NCBI GenBank assembly: GCA_026391355.1
Contig: JAPLDH010000077.1
Location: forward strand, 124,001-188,000
Origin: Bacteroidota bacterium
Lineage (GTDB): Bacteria > Bacteroidota > Bacteroidia > Bacteroidales > FEN-979
DNA: 64,000 nt
Direction: 5' to 3'
Below the pieces are notes generated by a model. The model saw only the letters and a list, made by a program, of their open reading frames with translations, did not search any database and was not told the origin of the DNA. The position numbers and the translations under genes were made by a program. Shown here piece after piece: positions 45,701 through 54,071 of this stretch; within the stretch, counting starts at the first letter, position 1, and every line of letters begins with the position of its first letter.

Positions 45701-46157
45701 TGTCATTACCATGACCGGACTGGGTATCGTAGCGCTTGGAGGTATCGTTGTCAGAAACGGGATCCTCATCGTGGAGTTTACCGATGTCCTGAAAGCCCGT
45801 GGACTGCGGACAAGGGATGCAATAATCGGTGCCGGAAAAACAAGGATCACACCTGTCGTACTGACCGCAACTGCCACAATGCTGGGCCTTGTACCTCTTG
45901 GGATGGGCATGAATATCAACTTCATTACCCTCTTTTCAGACCTTAACCCGCATATTTACTTTGGCGGGGACAATGTAGCTTTCTGGGGACCCTTGTCCTG
46001 GACCATTATTTTCGGATTGAGCTTTGCAACGTTTCTGACGCTGATTTTCGTTCCGGCACTGTATCTGATAGATTACGAGATGAAGACGAAGATGGCACGC
46101 AGGAAGCAGAACAAACAAATAAGAAGGGAGAAAAAGGGGTTAGGGATCAGTGATTAG
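42756..46157 (+). CDS. RND efflux pump, HAE-1-like, with extra membrane segments
   Basis: This 1133-residue RND transporter is closer to AcrB/MexB-type pumps than to metal pumps. The proton-relay Asp pair is in GIIVDDAIVVIENTHR (near residue 407-408 equivalents), and the second-half equivalents are seen (LGIVALGGIVVRNGILIVEF). It is about 90 residues longer than usual. The surplus sits after helix 6, where LVIVSLLFLLLAGLSYLAKV and GNILMFCLILNLVFRLWI look like two additional helices before the second repeat starts. It ends inside a heptamer array that sets its last residues (GISD). The substrate is unknown. Its likely TolC partner is encoded convergently. Confidence 0.9.
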   Translation: MKSTSRIKEFFATSWAIDNRTSIYVLTFFITLMGILTYISIPKEQIPEIVIPTIIVSTPYPGTSPEDIENLVTRPIEKELKSLADVKKITSSSIQDFSSIAVEFNPVLEVSEAKQRVRDAVDKAKTSLPNNLPKEPDIMEVDLSEIPIMTINIAGDYDLQRLKKYADDTKDRIETLKEITRVDIIGALEREIQVDVDMYKMQAASVSFSDLQRAIANENVTISAGTITTFGSKRTIRIAGQFKAPGEIKNIVLKSASGALVYVKDIADVKDSFKEQESFSRFKSKNVITLNVIKKSGENLLNASDKINGIIRDFKKNSYPPDLTVSITGDQSKFTRSTLEELNNTEVIGFILVTLVLMFFMGFNTAFFVGLSVPLSMFIAYLVMPSFGFTMNMIVMFGFIFALGIIVDDAIVVIENTHRWHRIEPDIVKAAKNAAGEVFLPILSGTLTTLAPFFPLAAWPGIVGKFMHYLPVTLIITLFASLCVAYIINPVFAVSFMKDEYTKTDHKTDRKRLVIVSLLFLLLAGLSYLAKVFTLGNILMFCLILNLVFRLWIKGATYRFQNIVWPAIMGLYERQLRFFLKGRNPWWLFGSVVALFFITITLVGIVKPKVLFFPDNQPNSINAFIKMPEGTDQKVTDSVTRIVEKRIGTVLGENNPVVESIITNVGFGAGESIFDRSVSSNKGKVTVNFIESKYRHGVSTTQYLDKIRKLVKNIPGTQISVDKNKMGPPTGKPVNIEVTGENLDDLIVTSNNLIYYLDSLNVPGIERLKSDFANNKPEIVIRIDRERANREGISEGQIGLELRTAIYGSEASKYKEDEDEYPIQVRYTEQQRNNINKIINAKITYRDMNNGQLRQIPISSLATLEYKDTYGGINRKNLKRMITISSQLLSGYTANEVVASVSNALLGFRLPKGIEVRLTGEREDQAETMAFLGKAMIIALGLIFFILITQFGSLSKSLIILSEVIFSIIGVLLGIMIFKMPLVITMTGLGIVALGGIVVRNGILIVEFTDVLKARGLRTRDAIIGAGKTRITPVVLTATATMLGLVPLGMGMNINFITLFSDLNPHIYFGGDNVAFWGPLSWTIIFGLSFATFLTLIFVPALYLIDYEMKTKMARRKQNKQIRREKKGLGISD

Positions 46158-46189
46158 CCATTGGTGACTTTTTACTGTTCACTTTTCAG
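46145..46189. repeat. Heptamer-period array at the convergent RND/TolC gene ends
   Basis: Units read GATCAGT, GATTAGC, CATTGGT, GACTTTT, TACTGTT, CACTTTT, CAG; the second base of every unit is A. The array covers the last codons and stop of the pump gene and reaches the stop codon of the TolC gene at 46186. Confidence 0.65.
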
Positions 46190-47532
46190 GTTTTTTCCAA
46201 CAGCGTTGTCAGCCTGATCCTTGCTTTGAGAAGATCAAACAATGCCTGGGTATAATCGCCTTCGGCCTGGAGTAGTTGGTTGTATTTCTGTTCAAGATCT
46301 GTACTGGTTGAAATCCCTTTCCTGTATTTAATGATCGTCCGTTCATAGATCTTCGTGGCAGTTTCAAGCCCTTGTTGTTTTACATTGAAAACCAGGTAGG
46401 ATTTGTTAAAGTCATTTCTGGATGCTTCCACCTGTAATTGAAGGGAAATCCTGATCTGCTCTTCCGATACTTTCATCTTTTCAAGATTCATACGGGCCTG
46501 AGCAACTGAATGCCTGCGGCTGCCGCTGCTCCAGATCGGGATGGTGAGTGATAGTCCCCAATTTGTTGTATTATACCAGGTTCCTTTCGAGTCAAAGAAG
46601 TTCCATTCATTCCTTTGCGCATTGGCACTTGTTCCAAGAAAACCGGCCAGGGTCGGCTGATATGCAGTTTTTGCAAGCTTGTATTGCATTAAAACAAGAT
46701 ACTCCTGTTTCTTCAGCATTTTAAAGTCAATGTTACTGTTATAATCAAAAGGATTATTCATCAGGTAATCCTTGTTGACCTCACCAAGGAAGAACGTAAG
46801 ATCATCGGTCAGTTTAATCTGCACATCTTCCTTAACCCCCATATAGAATTTCAGAAAATTATAGGCGATCAGACGTTGATTTTTTGTACTTATCAGGGTT
46901 GCTTCCAGGTTTGTTTTATTCAATTCCAACTGACTGACGTCTATATCCTCAATCAGTCCGTTTTTATAGATCTCCCTTGCTTCATTGACCATCTGAGAGA
47001 TCGTTGAATAGGTAGAATCCAGGATACGTATGCTCTCCTGGATGATGAGAAAGCCGATATAGGACTCGGCAACCTGGTCACGGATGGTCATTTTATCCTT
47101 TACCAGCTTTTGTTTTGAGGTTTCCAGGTATGCCCTGGCTGTCTGTAACCCGACCAGGTATTGTCCGCTGTAGATCAACTGGGTTATCTTTGCCTTCACT
47201 GTGGTATTGTATTCGAGACCGAACTTAATTGGCTGGAAGGTACCCGGCATTTTGAAAAATTCCCCGGGAATCAATGTAGTCGGAATATTCAGGTAATCCA
47301 TATAATCAAGGCCTGCATCTACCTGAGGTAAGCCAATGGCTGTATTCTGCCTTACCATCTCCCTGGCGATGTGTACATCATAATTCGAGTTCCTGAGTGA
47401 ATAATTATTTTCAAATGCATATTCCTGTGCCTCCTTTAATGAGAAAGAGAGCACCTTCTGAGCATTCAGAGGTTTAAAAGGAATAATAAAAAACAAAACA
47501 AGAGCCGGAAGCAGGTAACTTAATCTTTTCAT
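46186..47532 (-). CDS. TolC-family outer-membrane efflux channel
   Basis: This 448-residue protein has a signal peptide (LLPALVLFFIIPFKPLNAQ) followed by two TolC-type repeats of long helices (EAQEYAFENNYSLRNSNYDV; LVLMQYKLAKTAYQPTLAGFLG). The second repeat has the WSLSLTIPIWSSG-like beta-hairpin (NWGLSLTIPIWSSG). It would supply the outer-membrane exit for the adaptor-pump pair encoded convergently. It overlaps the TetR gene upstream by ATGA (47529-47532), so the regulator and the channel form one operon. Its last codons lie in a heptamer array. Confidence 0.9.
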   Translation of the reverse strand: MKRLSYLLPALVLFFIIPFKPLNAQKVLSFSLKEAQEYAFENNYSLRNSNYDVHIAREMVRQNTAIGLPQVDAGLDYMDYLNIPTTLIPGEFFKMPGTFQPIKFGLEYNTTVKAKITQLIYSGQYLVGLQTARAYLETSKQKLVKDKMTIRDQVAESYIGFLIIQESIRILDSTYSTISQMVNEAREIYKNGLIEDIDVSQLELNKTNLEATLISTKNQRLIAYNFLKFYMGVKEDVQIKLTDDLTFFLGEVNKDYLMNNPFDYNSNIDFKMLKKQEYLVLMQYKLAKTAYQPTLAGFLGTSANAQRNEWNFFDSKGTWYNTTNWGLSLTIPIWSSGSRRHSVAQARMNLEKMKVSEEQIRISLQLQVEASRNDFNKSYLVFNVKQQGLETATKIYERTIIKYRKGISTSTDLEQKYNQLLQAEGDYTQALFDLLKARIRLTTLLEKT

Positions 47533-48158
47533 TTAACGAGTTGTTTTAGTGTCAATTTATGCTTTTGCTTTTCATAATATTCAATTCCCTGTTCATTTGC
47601 AATTCCCCGGATGAAATTATCAAACATAACATCAAACAGGGTCTGAAATGAGAATTTATCGGCAGGGAAAAATTCGGGGTTATGCAGGTCGATCAAACGA
47701 CGTATATAAAGTCGTGCAACCAATTCAATGCTGAGGTCGCCCCGGTATATTCCCTGGTTGATCCCCTTTTCAATATTGATTTTTATCTTATTAAAAATGA
47801 ACTCGATACGGTTATCTATATGAGAATGATAAATATCCGGGTAATATTTTTTCAGATCAAAAGTCATTGAAGGGCTGACATCCCTGAACCGTTCCCCTAC
47901 TTCCCTGCTGACAATAAGAAGTATATCAATGGCATTAACCCCTTCAAAATTATGTTTATCGAATATGATCTCAAAATTCTCACGTTCTAGTTCCAGTAAT
48001 TTCTCAACCAATTCATTTTTGCTCCCGACAAACTGATACAGCTTTTTCTTCGAGATTCCAATGTCACGGCAAATATCATCGATGGAGACACTTCTCACAC
48101 CATATTTAAAAAAGAGCTCACGTACTCTTTCCAGTATATCAACGAGGGCTTTATCCAT
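47529..48158 (-). CDS. TetR/AcrR-family regulator, first gene of the TolC operon
   Basis: This 209-residue regulator has an N-terminal helix-turn-helix (VSIDDICRDIGISKKKLYQFVGSKNELV). It overlaps TolC by 4 bp, so it probably regulates its own operon and perhaps the convergent pump genes. It is a paralog of the TetR gene at 6350-6973, with PSMTFDLKKYYPD at the same place, which suggests that the two belong to one lineage-specific TetR subfamily tied to exporters. Confidence 0.88.
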   Translation of the reverse strand: MDKALVDILERVRELFFKYGVRSVSIDDICRDIGISKKKLYQFVGSKNELVEKLLELERENFEIIFDKHNFEGVNAIDILLIVSREVGERFRDVSPSMTFDLKKYYPDIYHSHIDNRIEFIFNKIKINIEKGINQGIYRGDLSIELVARLYIRRLIDLHNPEFFPADKFSFQTLFDVMFDNFIRGIANEQGIEYYEKQKHKLTLKQLVK

Positions 48159-48349
48159 TTGATTATGGTCTAAATTTGGTGTTGAATGGAAACATGTGTC
48201 TGAAATTCATCATAAAAACGGTTACAGGAATGGTCTGATTTCGGGAGAAAGATTAGTTCAGAAAGCAAAATTAAGGAATTTTGGCAGAAACAAAACAAAA
48301 CTAAAAAGTTTCTGAATGAATATTCTTCCGGGTGTATTCAGGTCTGCTT

Positions 48350-49915
48350 CTACTTGATGATCATCTTTTTGTTCAGGGAATGATTTCCAGTAGTAAGGCA
48401 ATAATAATAAAACCCGGGATTAAGCCTGTGCGCTGTAACATCATAATATTCAATATATTTCCCTGGTTGATAATTTTTATGATCGATAATGATGGCAATT
48501 TCCCTTTGTGTAAGATCAAAAAGTGTCAATGTAACCTGGGTTCGGGTTTTTACGGAAAACGGGATGGCAGTGACATGGTAAGCCGGATTCGGATAATTCT
48601 GTTCGAGTGACAAGGGAAGGATGGTTTGTGGGTCCTTTGCAATACCGGTAAACATGCTGTCTACAATCGCAGTAAAAATTGAAAGCGAATCATTGTTCAA
48701 TCTTGTCCAGATAGGCCTCACAATATTATTGACAGCAGAAATATTTGTATAATCTCCAAAAAAAAGAGCAGGATCGGGGGAAAAAGGAGACTCGCTCACC
48801 CTGAAGTTCTGGAACGTTTCCCCGCCATCGCGCGAAACCGCCATATAAACATCGGTCATGGTATTGGAATGTTCCCGCCGGTCATAAAACACAAACCATA
48901 TAAACCCGGTAACCTGGTCGACTGTCATCCAGGTAAAAAATTGTTGGTAACCGGGAGCATCATTGTTCACTCTTTTCGGAGGGCACCATGTATTTCCTCC
49001 ATCACTTGATTTGACAAACCAGATGTCGGTATCTGTCGGCCCATTCCGTTGATCTGACCAGTTTATGTATATATTTCCGCGATAAGGTCCCTGGCTCAGG
49101 TCACAACAGGTGACCGGAAGTCCATTGGCACGGGAGATACCCGGAATGGAATAATCCCACCCTCCCGGAATATCTGAAACAAAGATATTGGTAACGGGCC
49201 ATGTATCCCCTTCATCCAATGACCGCGTAAAAAGCAGACCTAAGGGTCCCGCCCATGAAACATATATTTCACCCTCAGTACCGATGGCAGGTACTGCTCC
49301 TTCCACCGTATTCTCCTCATCCAGGCAATCTCCAGCCCTGCGGTTTATACGTACCGGAGTACTCCAGGAAGCGCCACCGTCAATGGACTTTGAAAAACGG
49401 ATGATCGAACTGTCGCTTGGATTGTCAGTCCCGTATTGATCAAACTGTGTCCATGTTGTATAAATGTGATTATTGGATCGGTCAACCACCGCCCAGGCTT
49501 TATCCTGCGCTTTAGTCCCGTTCAATCCCATATAGGAACCATTGCTCCACGATTGGCCCTGGTCTGTTGATTTCTGACAAACAATCCGGTCAATCCAGTT
49601 ACCCGGATAGGGCGGTGTGGAAAGATGCAGGAAATAAAAGTTTCCCAATGTGTCCACCACAATACAGGGATCCCCCCAAACACCATAATTACAGGTCAGG
49701 TTTCCCCCCAGCCAAATGTATCCGCCATCGTTTGAAAAATAAAAATTATCAAGGTTTGCGCCTGCAACCATCTTTTGCGGATCCAACGGATTTATCACAA
49801 TGGAAGGTTCATTTGGATTAAACTGGTTACCTATCAGTACATTAGGATATTGGGCAAACACATTCCCGAAGGGTAAGAATAACAACATTGTAAGGGCGAT
49901 CTTTATCATGTTCAT
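48350..49915 (-). CDS. Secreted BNR-repeat (sialidase-like) protein with T9SS sorting domain
   Basis: This 521-residue protein has a signal peptide (KIALTMLLFLPFGNVFAQ) and a six-bladed sialidase-type propeller with at least five Asp-box-like repeats: SNDGGYIW, STDQGQSW, SIDGGASW, SSDGGNTW and SRDGGETF. The Arg-Ile-Pro and catalytic Tyr/Glu features of true sialidases were not identified, so hydrolase activity is uncertain. The C-terminus is a T9SS sorting domain (LEQNYPNPAYHVTAIPFSV, ending NKKMIIK). It is likely released or attached to the surface. Confidence 0.88.
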   Translation of the reverse strand: MNMIKIALTMLLFLPFGNVFAQYPNVLIGNQFNPNEPSIVINPLDPQKMVAGANLDNFYFSNDGGYIWLGGNLTCNYGVWGDPCIVVDTLGNFYFLHLSTPPYPGNWIDRIVCQKSTDQGQSWSNGSYMGLNGTKAQDKAWAVVDRSNNHIYTTWTQFDQYGTDNPSDSSIIRFSKSIDGGASWSTPVRINRRAGDCLDEENTVEGAVPAIGTEGEIYVSWAGPLGLLFTRSLDEGDTWPVTNIFVSDIPGGWDYSIPGISRANGLPVTCCDLSQGPYRGNIYINWSDQRNGPTDTDIWFVKSSDGGNTWCPPKRVNNDAPGYQQFFTWMTVDQVTGFIWFVFYDRREHSNTMTDVYMAVSRDGGETFQNFRVSESPFSPDPALFFGDYTNISAVNNIVRPIWTRLNNDSLSIFTAIVDSMFTGIAKDPQTILPLSLEQNYPNPAYHVTAIPFSVKTRTQVTLTLFDLTQREIAIIIDHKNYQPGKYIEYYDVTAHRLNPGFYYYCLTTGNHSLNKKMIIK

Positions 49916-50001
49916 TCAATTAAATTACGGTTAAAATTACATAAAATGCTTTTACCTTCGTATACTGAATTGAATCAACTCACCCCCTTAATCTCCTTAT
50001 T

Positions 50002-51783
50002 ATGAAAAATATCTTCGTATATTGTTTCTTCTTCGTTGTGTTTTCAACCGATTCCCAGGACACCGCTTTCATAACGAAGTATGAAAAATCAGGGGGTACT
50101 GAAACAGCAAATTTCAGCGAGACTATCGAGTATTGTCATCACCTTGATGAAGCATCTCCCAGGATCACTTATCGGGGATTTGGAAAAAGCGCCCGCGGGA
50201 AAGAACTTCCCCTACTCATCGCAGATAAGGATGGGTTGAAAGATCCGGCAGCGATCCGTTCAGCAGGCAGGATTGTGCTACTCATCCAGGCATGTATCCA
50301 CCCCGGGGAGTGCGAAGGGAAGGATGCAGGATTGATGTTACTCCGCGATCTGGCGCTCAATGATAAGAATACCGGTCTGCTGAACCATGTTTCAATTCTT
50401 TTTATCCCGGTCTTTAATGTCGATGGATTTGAAAGATTTGGTCCATACAACAGGATCAATCAGAACGGACCGAAAGAGATGGGCTGGCGGGTAAATGCCA
50501 ACAACCTGAACCTGAACCGGGATTACCTGAAAGCTGAAACCCCGGAAATGCAGGCATGGTTGCAACTCTTTAATCAATGGGATCCTGATTTCTTTATTGA
50601 CACACATACTACTGACGGAGCCGATTATCAATATGTGTTGACATATGGAATGGAAACTACCGGAGACATGGATCCCGGGCTTAGTTCCTGGAGTAACGAC
50701 ATATTTATGAAAGAGTTGAATGATGGTATGACAAAGGATGGTTTCCCTGTTTTTCCCTATATTGATTTCAGGGACTGGCATAACCCGGAAAGCGGTCTGG
50801 TCACCGAAGTGTCACCGCCAATGCTCTCACAGGGGTACACCTCCTCCAGAAACCGTCCGGGGTTGCTGATCGAGACCCACATGCTAAAGCCCTATGACAT
50901 TCGTGTCAGGGCAACTTATGAATACCTGAAAAAATCACTTGCAATCCTCAATGAAGAATATTTGACACTTAAATCGCTGGAAAAAAAAGCTGATGAAATG
51001 GTTGCGAGTGAAAATTTCAGAAAATATGACTTCCCCTTGCACTTCAACTTGAGTGATAAAGATAGTATAATGGTCGATTTTCTGGGAATGGAATACGAAA
51101 AGATTACAAGCGAAATTACGGGAGAGATCTATTTTAAATATGGAACAAAAAGGAAAACCTATCACCTCTCCTCTTTCAGCAAATCTATTCCATCTGCTTT
51201 TGTAAAACTTCCCGAAGTTTATATTGTTCCTGTTGAATGGAAAAATGTTATCCAACTGCTTGATTTTCATGGAGTGAAATATCATCTTTTATCAAAAGAT
51301 ACGATGATCCCCGTTTCTTCATATACATTAAAAAACCTGAAATGGAATGCCAATCCTTATGAAGGCAGACATACTATGACACAGATTGAAACGGATGAAA
51401 TTACGGAAGAACGACTGATCCCATCCGGTTCGGCAATTATCAGCCTAAATCAACCATGCGCCAGGGTCATTGCTTACATTCTGGAACCAAACGGCAACGG
51501 CTCTTACCTCTCCTGGGGTTTCTTTGATGCAGTTACCGAACAAAAGGAACATGCCGAACACTATGTGATGGAGGAAATAGCACTGAAGATGTTGAAAGAT
51601 GATCCTGCACTGAAAGCCGAGTTTGAAAAAAAGAAGGTTGCCGAACCCGGCTTTGCTAAAAACCCCGATTGGATCCTGAACTGGTTTTTCAGTAAAACAC
51701 TCTATTGGGATAAACATATAGATGCCTATCCCATTGGTAAAATCTTTGATAAAGTCATTGCCAAACGGTTACTTGAAGAATAG
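50002..51783 (+). CDS. M14-family zinc carboxypeptidase, exported
   Basis: This 593-residue protein has a short signal peptide (KNIFVYCFFFVVFSTDSQ) and an M14 metallocarboxypeptidase domain. The zinc ligands are His100 and Glu103 (CIHPGECEGKDAG) and His202 (FIDTHTTDG). The carboxylate-binding Asn-Arg pair is in NLNLNRDYLKAE (169-180). The second half is a beta-rich extension. It would trim peptides in the periplasm. A TACCTTCG at 49953, one base off the -7 consensus, is a possible promoter. It is convergent with the NifS-SelD fusion, whose stop is 2 bp after its own. Confidence 0.88.
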   Translation: MKNIFVYCFFFVVFSTDSQDTAFITKYEKSGGTETANFSETIEYCHHLDEASPRITYRGFGKSARGKELPLLIADKDGLKDPAAIRSAGRIVLLIQACIHPGECEGKDAGLMLLRDLALNDKNTGLLNHVSILFIPVFNVDGFERFGPYNRINQNGPKEMGWRVNANNLNLNRDYLKAETPEMQAWLQLFNQWDPDFFIDTHTTDGADYQYVLTYGMETTGDMDPGLSSWSNDIFMKELNDGMTKDGFPVFPYIDFRDWHNPESGLVTEVSPPMLSQGYTSSRNRPGLLIETHMLKPYDIRVRATYEYLKKSLAILNEEYLTLKSLEKKADEMVASENFRKYDFPLHFNLSDKDSIMVDFLGMEYEKITSEITGEIYFKYGTKRKTYHLSSFSKSIPSAFVKLPEVYIVPVEWKNVIQLLDFHGVKYHLLSKDTMIPVSSYTLKNLKWNANPYEGRHTMTQIETDEITEERLIPSGSAIISLNQPCARVIAYILEPNGNGSYLSWGFFDAVTEQKEHAEHYVMEEIALKMLKDDPALKAEFEKKKVAEPGFAKNPDWILNWFFSKTLYWDKHIDAYPIGKIFDKVIAKRLLEE

Positions 51784-51785
51784 TA

Positions 51786-54071
51786 TCAGATGTATTTCAC
51801 ATGAATTTTTTTGTGTTCGTCTGTGAAATTACCGATCATTGATGCATCTATTCCCGAATGATGTAACTTATCAACCAGGTTTCCCTTATATTTATCAGGA
51901 ACTGCAATCAGTAAACCTCCCGAGGTTTGGGCATCTGCAAGAATTATCTTCAGCAATTCAGGAACTGAACTGTTCCATGTCGTTCTTCCGGAGATAAAAT
52001 CAAGATTGTTTTTTGTTCCCCCGGGGATTACATTTGCGGTTACCAGTTCCCAAACGCCAGGCAGGACAGGTACCTTCATTGCATGGATTACTGCTCCTAT
52101 GTTTGCCCCGGTAGTCATCTCACTCAGGTGACCGAGCAATCCGAAACCTGTAATGTCAGTGCATGCATTCACGGGAAATTCCAACATGATCTCAGAAGCT
52201 TTCCGGTTTAAACTGCTCATCACCCTGGTGATCTCTTTTTCTGATTCAGTTGTTAAAAGACCTCTTTTCAGCGCGGTTGCTAATATTCCTGTTCCTATGG
52301 GTTTGGTCAGTATGACCGCATCACCAGGAACAGCACCTGAATTTCTGATAATTCTTTTCGGGTCGATCTTTCCTGTTACAACAAGTCCGAATTTTGGCTC
52401 GGTATCTTCGATAGTATGGCCACCAATGATGCTGATCCCTGCTTCCTTGGCTTTATCCGTCGCTCCTTTAATGATCTGCATGAGCACCTCAATTGGCAGC
52501 AACTTATCAGGGAAAGCTACGATACTCAAGGCAAACAAAGGTTTTCCTCCCATTGCATAAACATCGCTCAGGGCATTTGCGGCCGAGATTGCACCATATG
52601 CATAAGGATCGTCTACTACCGGTGGAATAAAATCGATTGTCTGGACAATTCCCGTCGTTTCATTGATCCTGTAAACTGCAGCGTCATCACTTGTTTGCTG
52701 ATCTACCAGGACGTCAGGGTCATTACATAACGGAATTTCCTTCAGGATGCTTTCCAGTAGCCTGGGTCGTATCTTGCAGGCGCATCCAAGGCCATGGGTG
52801 TACTGCGTAAGCCGGATCCCCGATAAAACTGGAGCGGGAATAGTCATGTGTCGATCTGGATATGACAATCTTTTGGCTGCAGAGGTTATTATTCCGGTTG
52901 CTCGTTGAATTTCTTCCCCAGTTGTAAACCTTCCCACAGAAAACCGGATGGATCCCATTGCATATTTCACAGGAACACCCATAGCGCTAAGTACAGGCGA
53001 AATATCAGTCCGGTCGGAATGGCAGGCTGCCCCGGCAGAAGCAGCGACCTCCTTCATCTCATCCAGCAAACGATTGGCTTCTATCCCGGGAAAACTGATG
53101 TTCAGGGTATTTGGTAATCGTTCCTTAATATGCCCGTTCAGCCTTATTTCAGGGATCTCTGATTTTATTCCATCATGTAACAAATCCCTTAATTCCGACT
53201 GCCGGGTGATCGTTGATTCCTTATCAATGACTAATGACTGATGACCAATAACACCTGGCTGCCTGCTTTCAGCCGGGGACTGCGAACCTGGAATTGCAAA
53301 CTGCCTGCTGATCTCTGCCGCTTTCCCCAACCCTACGATTTCGATCACATTCTCTGTCCCGGCACGTTTATTCTGTTCATGATCAGCGCCATGGATCAGC
53401 TTTTCAAGAACAACACCACGCCGGATATAAAGCGCCCCGATCCCTTTCGGTGCGTACAGTTTATGTCCTGCAACAGAAAGCAGGTCACAACCCAAATCCT
53501 TAATGTTCACAGGTATCTTTCCACAGGATTGTGCAGCATCCGTGTGAAAAACAATACCGTATTTTTTTGCAATCCCGGAAATTGCGGAAATCGGCTGTAT
53601 AGTGCCTGTTTCATTGTTGGCATGCATCACCGATATAAGGATTGTAGAGGGTGTGATGTTTTTTTCAACATCCGCGGGATCGACCTGGCAAAACTCATTC
53701 ACCGGCAGCCAGGTGATGGAAAAGCCAATGGTTTCAAGGTATTTACAAACTTCTGTCACCGAAGGATGCTCTATGGATGAGGTGATGATGTGCTTACCCC
53801 TGGAAACATTCGCGAACGCTGCCCCTTTTATGGCATAGTTGTTAGATTCCGTACCCCCGCTGGTAAATATGATCTCATCGGGAAAGCAACCGAGAAGATC
53901 CGCTACCTGTTTTCGGGCATTTTCAACGGCAATCCGTGCTGTTACACCAAAGGAATGGATACTTGACGGATTCCCATATGATTCCCTGATGAATGGCTGC
54001 ATGGCTTCTGCAACCCGGGGATCGACAGGTGTTGTCGCGTTATAATCAAGATAGATGCTATCTTCTGGCAT
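51786..54071 (-). CDS. selD: Cysteine desulfurase-selenide, water dikinase fusion (NifS-SelD)
   Basis: This 761-residue fusion would mobilise selenium and make selenophosphate. Residues 1-400 are a NifS-like cysteine desulfurase/selenocysteine lyase: PLP-lysine Lys204 (SVAGHKLYAPKG), His102 region (SIEHPS) and catalytic Cys350 (SAGAACHSDR). Residues about 418-761 are SelD with active Cys430 and Lys433 (THGLGCACKIRP; Cys rather than Sec) and ATP-binding Asp residues (DDAAVY, GGHTIEDTEP). NifS-SelD fusions are known in other bacteria. Residues about 259-291 are an unusual insertion made of heptamer-period DNA, placed between the desulfurase core and SELRDLLHDG. The start is set at MPEDSIYLDYNAT; the gene overlaps mnmH by 14 bp. 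Confidence 0.9.
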   Translation of the reverse strand: MPEDSIYLDYNATTPVDPRVAEAMQPFIRESYGNPSSIHSFGVTARIAVENARKQVADLLGCFPDEIIFTSGGTESNNYAIKGAAFANVSRGKHIITSSIEHPSVTEVCKYLETIGFSITWLPVNEFCQVDPADVEKNITPSTILISVMHANNETGTIQPISAISGIAKKYGIVFHTDAAQSCGKIPVNIKDLGCDLLSVAGHKLYAPKGIGALYIRRGVVLEKLIHGADHEQNKRAGTENVIEIVGLGKAAEISRQFAIPGSQSPAESRQPGVIGHQSLVIDKESTITRQSELRDLLHDGIKSEIPEIRLNGHIKERLPNTLNISFPGIEANRLLDEMKEVAASAGAACHSDRTDISPVLSAMGVPVKYAMGSIRFSVGRFTTGEEIQRATGIITSAAKRLSYPDRHMTIPAPVLSGIRLTQYTHGLGCACKIRPRLLESILKEIPLCNDPDVLVDQQTSDDAAVYRINETTGIVQTIDFIPPVVDDPYAYGAISAANALSDVYAMGGKPLFALSIVAFPDKLLPIEVLMQIIKGATDKAKEAGISIIGGHTIEDTEPKFGLVVTGKIDPKRIIRNSGAVPGDAVILTKPIGTGILATALKRGLLTTESEKEITRVMSSLNRKASEIMLEFPVNACTDITGFGLLGHLSEMTTGANIGAVIHAMKVPVLPGVWELVTANVIPGGTKNNLDFISGRTTWNSSVPELLKIILADAQTSGGLLIAVPDKYKGNLVDKLHHSGIDASMIGNFTDEHKKIHVKYI
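53224..53251. repeat. Heptamer array inside the NifS part of the fusion
   Basis: Units TCAATGA, CTAATGA, CTGATGA and CCAATAA run head to tail. Translated on the minus strand they give IGHQSLVIDK, which has no counterpart in usual cysteine desulfurases. Confidence 0.75.
53276..53310. repeat. Second heptamer-period array inside NifS
   Basis: Units GGGACTG, CGAACCT, GGAATTG, CAAACTG and CCTGCTG continue the insertion a short distance after the array at 53224; the last unit may already be ordinary coding sequence. Together they account for about 90 bp of in-frame extra sequence. Confidence 0.55.
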
